From S143-63 sp964425855 (lineage in GTDB: Archaea; Thermoproteota; Thermoprotei_A; Sulfolobales; Acidilobaceae): 16,160 bases of DNA. The position numbers and the translations under genes are program-made. The DNA lies in contig CAYROE010000023.1 of the NCBI GenBank assembly GCA_964425855.1, positions 1 through 16,160 on the forward strand, read 5' to 3'. Positions 7,401 through 14,681 of this stretch are shown piece after piece (the first letter of the stretch is position 1; every line of letters begins with the position of its first letter). The notes below the pieces were generated by a model. The model did not search any database. It saw only the letters and a list, made by a program, of their open reading frames with translations, and was not told the DNA's origin.

Positions 7401-8300
7401 GACTACGTTTTCTAATGTGTAGTTGACTTGCGATCTTACTACCTCATTATTGTTAACAACTACCACATTTCCTGTTAGATTTACGGGTGCTCCTGAGGCT
7501 TCTAGTGCAAAGCTGAACTCTGCATAGTTTACTGGCTTTCCTAATACTAAAGTTGTATTAGTATATGTTTGAAGTGGGAAGTCTAGTAGGGTTCCTACTA
7601 GGTGGACTGTATCTGTAGTTACGGAGTCTGTAGTTAGGTTTATTACATTGCTTGTTCCTGATGTACTAGTGCTACTGTTAGTGTAGAGGTTCATTGTTTG
7701 TACGTTGTCTAGTGAGGTCATGTCAATCGTTATGTTTAGTGTTGTTAGATCTACGGTTAGACCTAGACTACTGAGGTTCATAGTGAAGTTAAGCACGTTA
7801 GTAGTTCCTGCTTCATTGTTTGGCACGTATGATAGTTTGGTGTTTGTAGTTATGATGTCTGATACATTGGTAACTATATAGAATCTGTTTGAGGTTACTA
7901 CGTTTGATCCGTCTGTGACCTTTATGTATAGGTAATCGCTTCTAAGACTTCCTAGGACGCTCTCTACTACTGTGTCGTTTATATATAGTGTTCCTGCTAT
8001 GTAGTCGTATCCCACAATATATACTCCCGTTACGAGCCTGTAGTCTGTTGGTGATATTACTGCATAAGGATCTGCTGATACGTATATGTCTACTCCGCTA
8101 CCTACCCATCCTAGAGTGTTTCTAAGATAGGTTAGGTTCACGTAGAAGTATATGTCGTTGTTTACGGTTACTGTTTCTGTTACTACTGTCACTCCGGCTG
8201 CTGCCTTTGCTGGTAGCGCTGGCGTATAAGCCATTACCATAAGTGCTACTAGGAGTACAGCGTAAATCGCTGTCTTAATCCCTAGTCTCTTCGATTTCAT
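4458..8300 (-). CDS. S-layer surface glycoprotein with tetrabrachion-like coiled-coil stalk, 1280 aa
   Basis: This is the likely main cell-envelope protein. It has a classical signal peptide: basic MKSKR, a hydrophobic core (about residues 11-24), and a cleavage region around AKAAA (31-35). Residues 36 to about 885 are beta-rich, full of Thr, Val, Tyr and Asn, with very many N-x-S/T glycosylation sites, as expected for a chain of Ig-like domains. From about 891 to 1254 the protein changes to Leu/Ile/Asn/Gln-rich helix with an 11-residue period; between 1189 and 1243 hydrophobics recur at spacing 3-4-4. A hydrophobic segment (about 1258-1275) and the basic tail GRART anchor it in the membrane. 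The order head-stalk-anchor matches tetrabrachion of Staphylothermus marinus. The start at 8300 has GGGTG about 8 bases upstream and a TATA box near 8370. No frameshift is visible. Family membership is inferred from architecture. Confidence 0.85.
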   Translation of the reverse strand: MKSKRLGIKTAIYAVLLVALMVMAYTPALPAKAAAGVTVVTETVTVNNDIYFYVNLTYLRNTLGWVGSGVDIYVSADPYAVISPTDYRLVTGVYIVGYDYIAGTLYINDTVVESVLGSLRSDYLYIKVTDGSNVVTSNRFYIVTNVSDIITTNTKLSYVPNNEAGTTNVLNFTMNLSSLGLTVDLTTLNITIDMTSLDNVQTMNLYTNSSTSTSGTSNVINLTTDSVTTDTVHLVGTLLDFPLQTYTNTTLVLGKPVNYAEFSFALEASGAPVNLTGNVVVVNNNEVVRSQVNYTLENVVLNIGSLDTTIDIYPSTEVVSTDPTITGGATELNPGDQVTIRVHQFLNNTDTLSVCFFESTSGSKIFQVDTTVTVNSTYGNATLTITLPEKPYGGLDYFVMVKQGTSFRGLPASDPGTGNITYLTVVPYLDIAVVQNNGTFKDFNTETNLVPGDYILVKGHGFLQENITLYIEGTTVPATELIVRLDSDGDTNITVNESGMFFAIAQIPSTVDITDTAYQIYAEGETLTNKGYSPLTYVFNLSGDYYKVFVNPVPKWIDLTVWNESSAFIDQVPVVNPAYPAETPWVDTLGGYTNFTVEVMGVNFTTGNVSLVNGTNIFPALSTTFTNGYFFGTVDVPVAPYGPYYAGAENGTVVFTGFEAKIFVNFTTRIIDPVALLFYNATNYTTVAYLGTPTNITVVGYGWPGNVNVTWTIVKEGLSTSYSENFTTNVNGTFTVETNISDYLNTNGGGKYYLTVYYNSTIQARFVIYYNITAPVTIEIHTGTLKVTYPGDTVDVYVIVYLGDELANGDDLYNASITVTVYYYNGTSLEKLVDRAPATYTGELGIWHYRFPVTADVKGDELLIKVEATIQPKFYMVPQSDMKFDSLTVAGGLEDYLTMIYNEIENVNENVNATRQAILDELSNLNLTLTAINGQLVVVSDTLNNDVVPALYLLQDMVDNLGLQINLVLANQAAIQDQITNAESNLTSQLGVLYLELVDVANGVSVLNIKVDNALNLLTTINATVGEIYNNTVEIYTELGTVYMNLATLINDLNASLSGLIIDESGAIQFVIETQAGNIISSINETRDLLCNGIRTNRELILASIANLSSNLTSYATSILADLGIIKSNLTKLDNIMGMITSAQGAITDAISTESTNIQNAITASEGRVRDDIQTTQQKIDNAKVEVMNLINQVNTSLQTSINNGFNDLSSQVSQLGDTLGTKLDNLQNTLTGQIQNLDQNLTTANQELKSRVTTISSLSTVVLLAAVIAVGWIFGRART
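4539..5099 (-). repeat. Hendecad (11-residue) repeats encoding the coiled-coil stalk
   Basis: The coding region for residues 1068-1254 can be laid out in 17 ungapped blocks of 11 residues. In the last blocks, for example SQVSQLGDTLG, TKLDNLQNTLT and GQIQNLDQNLT, positions 3, 6 and 10 are hydrophobic. The DNA itself is not a tandem repeat, so the period is kept by protein structure. A less regular version seems to extend upstream to residue 891. Confidence 0.7.
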
Positions 8301-8363
8301 GATACATACACCCTTCTAATACAGGTAATACTTTGTGCTCGTTATTTATCGAGTGACGCGTCT

Positions 8364-8376
8364 AGTTATTTAAGGG
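8364..8376 (-). promoter_or_regulatory. TATA box of the S-layer gene
   Basis: Minus-strand CCTTAAATAACT is centred about 70 bases upstream of the start codon at 8300. Transcription would begin near 8343, giving a leader of about 43 bases with a GGGTG ribosome site. A long leader with a good ribosome site suits a highly expressed surface protein. Confidence 0.5.
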
Positions 8377-8391
8377 TTAAGCCGTATCCAT

Positions 8392-8430
8392 GAAGAAAAG
8401 TATCCGGGAAATCCCCCTGGGTTTCCCGGG
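8392..8430 (-). terminator. GC-rich hairpin followed by T-tract behind the VWA gene
   Basis: CCGGGAAA (8404-8411) and TTTCCCGG (8422-8429) form a perfect 8-bp stem with a 10-base loop. On the minus strand the stem is followed by TACTTTTCTTC (8392-8402). This resembles an intrinsic terminator for the gene ending at 8477 and would insulate it from the S-layer promoter just downstream. It stands out in AT-rich surroundings. Confidence 0.55.
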
Positions 8431-8476
8431 ATCCGTTACAAGGATTAAGCGTATATACGCATTGCTGGAAGAAATA

Positions 8477-9334
8477 CTATATAGCTATCGATGAAAGGCT
8501 TTCTATTTCGTTTAAATTAATTATTTTATGCAAGTAAACCCGGGCAATACCGGTATCTGTATTGCGATTCTCTGCTAGTAAAACTATTCTTACTCCTATC
8601 GGTTTTCTTTCTTGCAGGAAAATGTATTTTGTTAGCTTGTAATTTTCTTGGTAGATCGGCATCTCAATAAAAGCACTAACTTCAAAATTAGGTATTGCTT
8701 TACCTATTTTAATATCTATAGGAATGCTTGTTGCTCTTTTAGCTAGTAATAGGACTTGTGCATCCACATGCTCAGAGTCTAGTTCATAAATCGAAGTACT
8801 GCATTTCTCTTTTAGATAAGTGTAAATTTCTTGATCTGTTCTCCCAGTTTTGTATACTAGGAGCAGTGGTTCATGTTTTAGATTTTTAATCTCAGAAATT
8901 ATTTTGCAGAGTTTCTTTTTGTTTCTTGACCCTGATGTTATTTCTAGATCAGTTATTATTAAGGGATCTAATCCTGTCTCACTAGAACGTAACAGTGCGT
9001 GCTTGAGAGTTTTTTCGAGATTTGATCCTTCACAAATCTTTAACTGGTTTGGCGTGGTTGGTCCTTTTACACTACTACACCATGAATATACCTCTATTTT
9101 ATCAAGGAGACTGATTTTTACCAGTTTATCTAGCCCTTTCCTCGCCTTGTATAGTATTTCTCCGTCCATTGAGGGACTTGTATCTACATACAATATTAGG
9201 CCTCTTTTAGTATGGATTATAGGTTTTACTTCTAGTTTAATGAGTTTTGTAGAACTACGACTATTTTTATCAAAATAGTATTCTTCCATAATTTCGATGC
9301 CCTGCTCGATATATTTTATGTTTAATTTGTTCAT
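8477..9334 (-). CDS. VWA-domain protein, 285 aa
   Basis: The protein has a von Willebrand A domain in residues 43-190. The metal site is seen in GLILYVDTSPSMDG (D51, S53, S55) and ITDLEITSG (D129), with T120 in a plausible position for the third ligand. The N-terminal 40 residues are charged (ending KLEVKPIIHTKRG), and the C-terminal 90 residues form a separate, probably beta-rich part. It has no signal peptide or membrane segment and is probably cytoplasmic. The ATG at 9334 has GTGAT five bases upstream; the ATG at 9289 is an alternative. The gene looks more AT-rich than the archaellum and S-layer genes around it, which could mean a separate origin. It stands alone between a 10-bp inverted repeat in front and a terminator-like hairpin behind. 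Five cysteines are scattered without a motif. The partner is unknown. Confidence 0.78.
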   Translation of the reverse strand: MNKLNIKYIEQGIEIMEEYYFDKNSRSSTKLIKLEVKPIIHTKRGLILYVDTSPSMDGEILYKARKGLDKLVKISLLDKIEVYSWCSSVKGPTTPNQLKICEGSNLEKTLKHALLRSSETGLDPLIITDLEITSGSRNKKKLCKIISEIKNLKHEPLLLVYKTGRTDQEIYTYLKEKCSTSIYELDSEHVDAQVLLLAKRATSIPIDIKIGKAIPNFEVSAFIEMPIYQENYKLTKYIFLQERKPIGVRIVLLAENRNTDTGIARVYLHKIINLNEIESLSSIAI

Positions 9335-9384
9335 GATTAATCACGCTATCTTTCAAAACATCTTTATGATTGTCTTAATAGTAA

Positions 9385-9419
9385 TTTTGTTAAATAATAC
9401 CCATAAAATTTTAACAAAA
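9385..9419. promoter_or_regulatory. Perfect 10-bp inverted repeat in front of the VWA gene (candidate operator)
   Basis: TTTTGTTAAA (9385-9394) and TTTAACAAAA (9410-9419) are exact reverse complements separated by 15 bases. The element lies 51 bases upstream of the VWA start and just behind the regulator's stop codon. The spacer contains minus-strand ATTTTATGGG, which could serve as the TATA box. It may be an operator for a dimeric regulator, or partly the T-rich terminator of the regulator gene. Confidence 0.5.
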
Positions 9420-9429
9420 CAATACAAGG

Positions 9430-10389
9430 TTATCTAAAGAATCTTGAGGTCGATACTATTCCTACAGGTATTTGAACTGGGGCGATAGCAACCAGTTGTT
9501 CTGGGATATTCTTTGCTTCCCCCTCGCCTATTATCCACTCACTAGACATAGGTGGCCATGGATACGTCTTTGTAAGAACTACTTCTTTTATAACTGGTTT
9601 GTTGGGTGACATGTGTTCTGTGTAGTCAAGTATTTTTCTCGTATTAGTCATGGCGATAACTAGATAGTCATTGGGATCAATTATTGATGAGAGCACTACC
9701 ACTGAGTATTTAGGTGAAAGAATTGCGAGATCGCTTGGATCAGGCTTCCTGGTCTGTCTGATTATTGCTCCCGTCATCATTTGTGAGTCAGATGGATGAA
9801 CTATGGGAGATACCACCAGGCCCTTCTCCTTGATTTTTTGTATAAGAGATGTGACTCTCTGCCAGGAGAGCCCGGTTCTTACTGCTAGTTCTCTTGTATG
9901 GGTAAATCTTATACTCAATTCTTTGATTAACGTTATCTCGGCAAGTGAAGGCCTTATTATTTTTGATTCTGGGAGACATATCATCATTTTTTTGGCGCTA
10001 CATAATACGTATGAAATCCTGTATAATCCTTCTACTTTGACGCCTAATGTTTCTAGTATTTCTTTAACAGACTTTGACTCGCGTGACTTAACATAGAATA
10101 AATTATAGGTTTTCAGGCCCGCTTTGCTCCGTGTGTTTGCGACTAGGATCTCGTAGCCGAGAGCGTTTATGTTTGGAACGAATCTTATTACTTGACCCTT
10201 GGCATAGAATTCTTTCAGGATTTTGTAAAATGTGGGTCTCGATATTCCTAGAAGCGTGGGTATTTCTGATATAGTGAGTCCTTCGCTCCAGGCCTCACAT
10301 AATACATCTCCTAAGATACCAGTTTTTATCATCGTCATTGGCCTGGCACCCTTGACCATTAGTAACATGCTTGAATAGACATATTCCAT
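9430..10389 (-). CDS. Transcription regulator with two HTH/Lrp-like units in one chain
   Basis: The protein is 319 residues from the ATG at 10389. A first helix-turn-helix (about 25-69, with GLTISEIPTLLGISRPTFYK) is followed by an alpha/beta part (about 70-142). A second helix-turn-helix (about 148-197, with THTRELAVRTGLSWQRVTSL) is followed by a second alpha/beta part (about 225-275) whose strand-helix-strand order resembles the RAM effector domain of Lrp/AsnC proteins. There is no membrane segment, unlike ArnR of Sulfolobus. The frame runs on to 10518 inside flaJ, but 10389 lies about 26 bases from a TATA box centred near 10415, which would give a leaderless mRNA. An ATG at 10338 with GGGTG eight bases upstream is an alternative start. 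Its place behind flaJ suggests, but does not show, control of archaellum or surface genes. Confidence 0.72.
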   Translation of the reverse strand: MEYVYSSMLLMVKGARPMTMIKTGILGDVLCEAWSEGLTISEIPTLLGISRPTFYKILKEFYAKGQVIRFVPNINALGYEILVANTRSKAGLKTYNLFYVKSRESKSVKEILETLGVKVEGLYRISYVLCSAKKMMICLPESKIIRPSLAEITLIKELSIRFTHTRELAVRTGLSWQRVTSLIQKIKEKGLVVSPIVHPSDSQMMTGAIIRQTRKPDPSDLAILSPKYSVVVLSSIIDPNDYLVIAMTNTRKILDYTEHMSPNKPVIKEVVLTKTYPWPPMSSEWIIGEGEAKNIPEQLVAIAPVQIPVGIVSTSRFFR

Positions 10390-10397
10390 CTTATATA

Positions 10398-10420
10398 ATA
10401 GGTTGTTCCTATAAATATAT
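10398..10420 (-). promoter_or_regulatory. Promoter of the regulator gene with small inverted repeat
   Basis: Minus-strand ATATATTTAT (10411-10420) is a good TATA box about 26 bases before the ATG at 10389. ATAGG (10398-10402) and CCTAT (10408-10412) form a 5-bp inverted repeat between the TATA box and the predicted transcript start, a position where a bound repressor could block initiation. A second box, ATTTATAAG, lies at about 10430-10438. Confidence 0.45.
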
Positions 10421-10510
10421 TTTTGTTTACTTATAAATCTTCTTGTTATTTTTAAATGACCCATATAATTCCAAGATACAACAGAGCAAATAACCCAACA
10501 AAGAGTTTCC

Positions 10511-12190
10511 TCATACACCTAGCTCAGGTAGGCTTACGGATGCCATAGTCTGTAACACGTAGTCTACGGCCCTGCTACTCAGATACGCGGATACCCCTGT
10601 TGTTATAAGCATTATTCCAAGATATATCCAGAAACTCCTCTGGCTGAAGGGTCTAACTTTCGCTATAAGATATGAGTTAATTATTGTTAGTATCACTATG
10701 AAGGCGTATATCGTCTTGTTTAAGAAATCGATGTTAACGGGCTGAATAAAGATATATCCTGCAACTTCTGGGGTTAACTGACTTGTCAGCTGTATTAGAA
10801 CCTCATTAAAATAGGTTATCAGGCCTAGAACGAACATTGAAATTGCTACTACCGTCGAGTGTATGACTATCGTAGTCGACGTAAAGTTTGAAGCTATTTG
10901 ATTCCTTAATCGTCTCAGGCCCAGGAGCATATTGTTGTGATCGGATATTGCTTTTCCTGCGAGCTCAGTGTCTCCTCCATATTCTATTGTGTCCTGGAAT
11001 ATTCTTGAACCCCTACGGACCAGCTCTGATCCACTCTCTATTGCGAACCGCTTCCATACTATGTCTGGTGGGATCTCATTCTCTAGTCTCGAGTGAAACC
11101 TATAGATAAGCTTGGATAATCCTCCAAGATCAGCACGTAATACTTGGCTTATAGCATGTTTGAGGCTGGGTATCGTCGATATAAAACTTCCAAGGCTTCT
11201 AATAAATACAGGGAAGAATGTGTCGACGTTGTTTACACGAGATTCATACATAAGTGCTATTATTCCTGGTACGAGTATAGGTATACCTGCAAGTGTTACC
11301 GCTATTCCGAGCGTCTGTGCATCGATCGACTTACCTCTAAGATAGAGTATAGGTAATATAATTGCCAATGTGGTTACGAGGATTGATGTTAAGTCAATTA
11401 ATTTAACCAGTTTGTTCTCCCGAGCATGGCGTCCCTTAATATCAAATACCTTTTTCGGAAGAAAGAATACTATGAGCCCTCCAAGCACTATGACCATAGT
11501 TATTCCCGCAATATAGGCTTGGAGAAGTATTGTGTGTGAACCGAAGAAGAAGAATGAAAGTAACATGAAGTTCGCCAAGGCGAAGACTAGAGCTGCAAGC
11601 GTTGCAACGTATACTCCAAGGAGTACCCTCATATTGTTAAGTGATCTCTGGTATTGGAACTCGTATTCATGTGCCAGAGTATTGTATTCTGTCTCCAGAA
11701 AGGTTTCTAGGTCTGCGCCTAGCTTTATTGTAAGTGCGAGTCTCTGGACTACCTCTTTAAAGGCTTTCTCCGTTATATTCTTGGCTATGTAGGATAACGC
11801 TTCTGAAAGATTATAGCCCCACTCCCTTGCTAGTACAACCGCCTTCGCAAAAGTCCTAGAATAGACTCCATAGAGGGTAGGATCCGATACTGATCCTAGT
11901 ACTTTCCCTGCTGGGTTCTTTCCTGAAGCCACGAGCCTCATGTGAAGGAGACTGTATACCAGGTCTAGATCTACTTTTGGGCCTGAGAGAAACTTCTTCA
12001 CAAACGGCATTATGAAGAGAAGCATTAGCGAGATAATAATAACTATTATGCCTACGCTCTCGAGCATTGTCGAGGCTATACGTGTACCTAGTATTAATAC
12101 TGCTATTCCTGTGATCAATAGAACAATATATAGGAGTGTCTTCTTCTCTTTAGCTGGTAAAAACATTCGTAGATTAATATTTGAAAGCAT
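10511..12190 (-). CDS. flaJ: Archaellum membrane platform protein FlaJ (ArlJ)
   Basis: FlaJ is the polytopic membrane platform on which FlaI acts during filament assembly and rotation; it is related to GspF/PilC. The 559-residue protein has about nine hydrophobic segments: two at the N-terminus (around 19-68), a soluble cytoplasmic stretch with the first T2SF-like domain (about 75-185, containing REWGYNLSEALSYIA), four segments (about 187-325), a second T2SF-like stretch (about 325-425, containing VNNVDTFFPVFIRSLGSFIS), and three at the end. The soluble parts are rich in charged residues, as expected for loops that meet the ATPase. GGAGG lies about 11 bases before the start, and the gene follows flaI with 22 bases between. 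It ends the archaellum operon; the next gene has its own promoter. Confidence 0.93.
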   Translation of the reverse strand: MLSNINLRMFLPAKEKKTLLYIVLLITGIAVLILGTRIASTMLESVGIIVIIISLMLLFIMPFVKKFLSGPKVDLDLVYSLLHMRLVASGKNPAGKVLGSVSDPTLYGVYSRTFAKAVVLAREWGYNLSEALSYIAKNITEKAFKEVVQRLALTIKLGADLETFLETEYNTLAHEYEFQYQRSLNNMRVLLGVYVATLAALVFALANFMLLSFFFFGSHTILLQAYIAGITMVIVLGGLIVFFLPKKVFDIKGRHARENKLVKLIDLTSILVTTLAIILPILYLRGKSIDAQTLGIAVTLAGIPILVPGIIALMYESRVNNVDTFFPVFIRSLGSFISTIPSLKHAISQVLRADLGGLSKLIYRFHSRLENEIPPDIVWKRFAIESGSELVRRGSRIFQDTIEYGGDTELAGKAISDHNNMLLGLRRLRNQIASNFTSTTIVIHSTVVAISMFVLGLITYFNEVLIQLTSQLTPEVAGYIFIQPVNIDFLNKTIYAFIVILTIINSYLIAKVRPFSQRSFWIYLGIMLITTGVSAYLSSRAVDYVLQTMASVSLPELGV

Positions 12191-12212
12191 CCTTGTTCAG
12201 CCTCCTTCTGTC

Positions 12213-13949
12213 TTAGAAGTCTAGTTGTCCTTGCTGTAATCGTTTTAATGCTGTTTCTATACCGACTCTGTCCGCATAGACTATTGCCCTGAAGACCTTC
12301 GGGTATTCGAATATTTTCCTGTTGACTAGCTCTCTGAGATATGCTGCTCGCATCTCGAGCTCGTCATAAATAATCTTCATTTCTCTCTTTGTGAGCCCCC
12401 TCATTGTTCCTATTTTTTCCTCGAGTAGGTAGCTTGCTCCTTTTCCAGCAAAAATGAATCTATCTTCCACTGGATCCCAGGTGAAGACCGGTATAGCTGC
12501 TATTCCGTCGCTCGCAGGATCGTAGCCTATTATTTCGTTGATGGCTATTACTCTTCTTGCTAGTAGACCTGTTTTCGTGTATACCGCGCTTTGGAACCAG
12601 GCGATGTTCAAGCTGTCCATGTTTGTTTTCGGCACGTTTATGGGTGGATTGGTGAGTCTTTGTATGAGCCTGGTTAGGTCTGCTGCGTGGAATGTTGCCA
12701 TTACGGGGTGTCCTGTTTGCATTGCTTGGAAGGCTATGTTTCCTTCTGCGCCTCTAATTTCTCCTACTATAATGTAATTGGGTCTCTGTCTAAGAGCTGC
12801 TCTTAGTAGGTCAAACATTGTGACGCTTGTTTCTGGCCTGCCTGTGTCTCTGGTTAGTTCTCGTGTCCAGTTAGGATGTGGAAGAACGACTTCTGCGGTG
12901 TCTTCTATGGTTACGATCTTTGCTGTTGGTTTTATAAATGCGGCTATTGCGTTTAGGCTGGTTGTTTTTCCGCTCGCCGTTTCTCCACATATGAAGACGC
13001 TCATTCCCTCTCTTAGCATCATCCACATGTAGGCTGCTATTCGTTCATCGAAGGTTCCCCAGTTTATTAGTTGAGTAACGCTGATTGGTATTTTGGCGAC
13101 TCTTCTTATTGTGAAGTTGCTTCCGAATAGGCTGACGTCTTTTCCGTATACTATGTTTATTCTGCTTCCGTCGGGGAGAGTAGCATCTATTACTGGTCTT
13201 GCGTGGCTTATTGGTTTTCCTATTTTCTCTCCTAGCTTTACTATGAAGTCGTCTAGTTCTTCGTGTGTCTTGAAGCCTGCTGTGCTCTTCATATTGCCGA
13301 ATATCTTGTGAACTACATAGATTGGCCCGGCCCCATTGCAGGTTATGTCCTCAAGGTATGGATCTCTAAGGAAGGGTTCTAGTACTCCTACGCCGACCTT
13401 GTCTCTGACAACGTGGTATTTTAAGTAGTCGATTTCATCCCTTTTTACTGGGACCTTGGTTATAGTTACTCCTTTTTCGAGTAGTTCTCCATAATCTGGA
13501 GCCTCGTCTACTGGAGTTATTACCTCATCTATTAATGTGAGTAATAGTGCTTTCTTTTCTTCGGCGCTTCTGGGTGTGTGTTCTTCTGATATGATCATAG
13601 CGAGTGCTTCGTCTATAAGTCTTAGTAGTTTAGCGTCTGGTCTTGGTGGTTCTATTACCCCATAGATATTGAATGCTTCCAGGGGATCCTTTGGAGTATA
13701 TGCGTGTATGAATACCCCTCCGCCCACTGGATAAATTACGTTGAACTTCCTCGCTCGTTTTAGCTCGCTACTTGGTTTGTCAACTAGTTCGGGTATCTCT
13801 CCCGACTCTTCAGCTATCTTCTTCATATACTCTTCTAGATATGCTGGTCTCTCTCCAAAGTCTATCTCTTTGATGCCTAGCTGCTCCAGTATCTGTTTTT
13901 TTGGACTGCTCTTTCTCCCCAGCTTGAGTTTCGGTACTCCTAGAGCCAT
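12213..13949 (-). CDS. flaI: Archaellum motor ATPase FlaI (ArlI)
   Basis: FlaI is a hexameric secretion-type ATPase that powers both archaellin assembly and rotation from the cytoplasmic face. The 578-residue protein shows all expected motifs: an N-terminal domain (to about 280), Walker A GETASGKT (322-329), the Asp box TIEDTAE (347-353), Walker B NYIIVGEIRG (391-400) with E397 as catalytic base, and the His box GHPVMATFHA (413-422). Arginine-rich stretches before Walker A (IRRVAKI, 281-287) fit the usual interface. The family length is about 500-560 residues, so it is slightly long. The start is preceded by a very strong purine-rich site containing GGAGGTG. It lies 21 bases after flaH and 22 before flaJ. 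Confidence 0.96.
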   Translation of the reverse strand: MALGVPKLKLGRKSSPKKQILEQLGIKEIDFGERPAYLEEYMKKIAEESGEIPELVDKPSSELKRARKFNVIYPVGGGVFIHAYTPKDPLEAFNIYGVIEPPRPDAKLLRLIDEALAMIISEEHTPRSAEEKKALLLTLIDEVITPVDEAPDYGELLEKGVTITKVPVKRDEIDYLKYHVVRDKVGVGVLEPFLRDPYLEDITCNGAGPIYVVHKIFGNMKSTAGFKTHEELDDFIVKLGEKIGKPISHARPVIDATLPDGSRINIVYGKDVSLFGSNFTIRRVAKIPISVTQLINWGTFDERIAAYMWMMLREGMSVFICGETASGKTTSLNAIAAFIKPTAKIVTIEDTAEVVLPHPNWTRELTRDTGRPETSVTMFDLLRAALRQRPNYIIVGEIRGAEGNIAFQAMQTGHPVMATFHAADLTRLIQRLTNPPINVPKTNMDSLNIAWFQSAVYTKTGLLARRVIAINEIIGYDPASDGIAAIPVFTWDPVEDRFIFAGKGASYLLEEKIGTMRGLTKREMKIIYDELEMRAAYLRELVNRKIFEYPKVFRAIVYADRVGIETALKRLQQGQLDF

Positions 13950-13970
13950 GCTCCCCCACCTCCCCCCGGA

Positions 13971-14675
13971 CTATGCCTGGCTCACCATGATTGGGACTAG
14001 CTTAATTCCGAAGGCTGGATCAACATCGAATGTAATGGTTGTATCGATTCCAGGAGGAGCACCTCTAAGCTTTACGACCGATAGGACTTTGAGTCTTCTA
14101 CCTCCTATCACGGCGGCTGAGGTTTTGAGATAACCGTCTGCCGAGCCTGCTAGTCTTACTCTTGCTTCCTCAGGCACGATTCCAGGATGAGATGTTATAA
14201 TTACTCCTTTATTGTAGACGACCAGTGATTTGAGCTGTACAAATAGCTTGTTAAGGAGAGCTGGTGTTGCTGATGCCGCTAGGTATGTTATTGAGTCTAT
14301 TACCAGGAAGTCGTAGTAGTCTGATAATTTCTTTACCGCGTAGGATAGTCTCTCAACGATAGTGTTGGCAAGCTCTTTCGTGAGTGGTCCGGGGTATTGC
14401 ATACTGTATATTCTTAGTTTTCGCGTCAGATAGTGGTTCTCGAGGGGGAATCCAGAGGCTTCTGCTTTTACGATGTAGTCATATGGCTTTGATTCGCTGG
14501 TGAATACTATTGCTCTGTAGTCTGCGTCTAGTGCTCCTTTCAGGAAGAGTAGGCTTAGAGCTGTTTTTCCGCTTCCGTGTTCTCCTTCGATTACTATGAG
14601 GGCTGGGTAGGGTATTCCTCCTCCTAGCTTCATATCAAATTCATCGTTTCCGGTTGGTAATAGTTTGAGGACCAT
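13971..14675 (-). CDS. flaH: Archaellum ATP-binding protein FlaH (ArlH)
   Basis: FlaH is a KaiC/RecA-like protein that forms a ring around FlaI and regulates the motor by binding ATP. The 234-residue protein has Walker A GEHGSGKT (31-38) and a Walker B strand FLVIDS (123-128); the family is known for weak or absent hydrolysis. The conserved start KLLPTGNDEFDMKLGGGIP (about 4-22) and the TSESKPYDY segment (59-67) match KaiC-type proteins. A ribosome site GGGTGAGA lies five bases before the ATG. It ends 21 bases before flaI and starts six bases after flaF, so translation is likely coupled. Confidence 0.94.
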   Translation of the reverse strand: MVLKLLPTGNDEFDMKLGGGIPYPALIVIEGEHGSGKTALSLLFLKGALDADYRAIVFTSESKPYDYIVKAEASGFPLENHYLTRKLRIYSMQYPGPLTKELANTIVERLSYAVKKLSDYYDFLVIDSITYLAASATPALLNKLFVQLKSLVVYNKGVIITSHPGIVPEEARVRLAGSADGYLKTSAAVIGGRRLKVLSVVKLRGAPPGIDTTITFDVDPAFGIKLVPIMVSQA

Positions 14676-14681
14676 TGTCTC

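Noticed and set aside
4458..8300. Possible DNA tandem repeats or CRISPR-like array in the S-layer region
   Set aside because: Short GTTGTT/TAGTAGT-like words recur because of Asn, Thr and Tyr codons; there are no fixed-length repeats with spacers, and the minus-strand frame is open throughout.
8392..8430. Riboswitch or small RNA at the GC hairpin
   Set aside because: It is a single short stem with a T-tract, upstream of the S-layer TATA box and so outside that mRNA leader; a terminator explains it better.
10390..10518. Upstream extension of the regulator to 10518
   Set aside because: The extra 43 residues have no fold pattern, overlap the flaJ stop codon, and cover the TATA boxes that best explain transcription of this gene.
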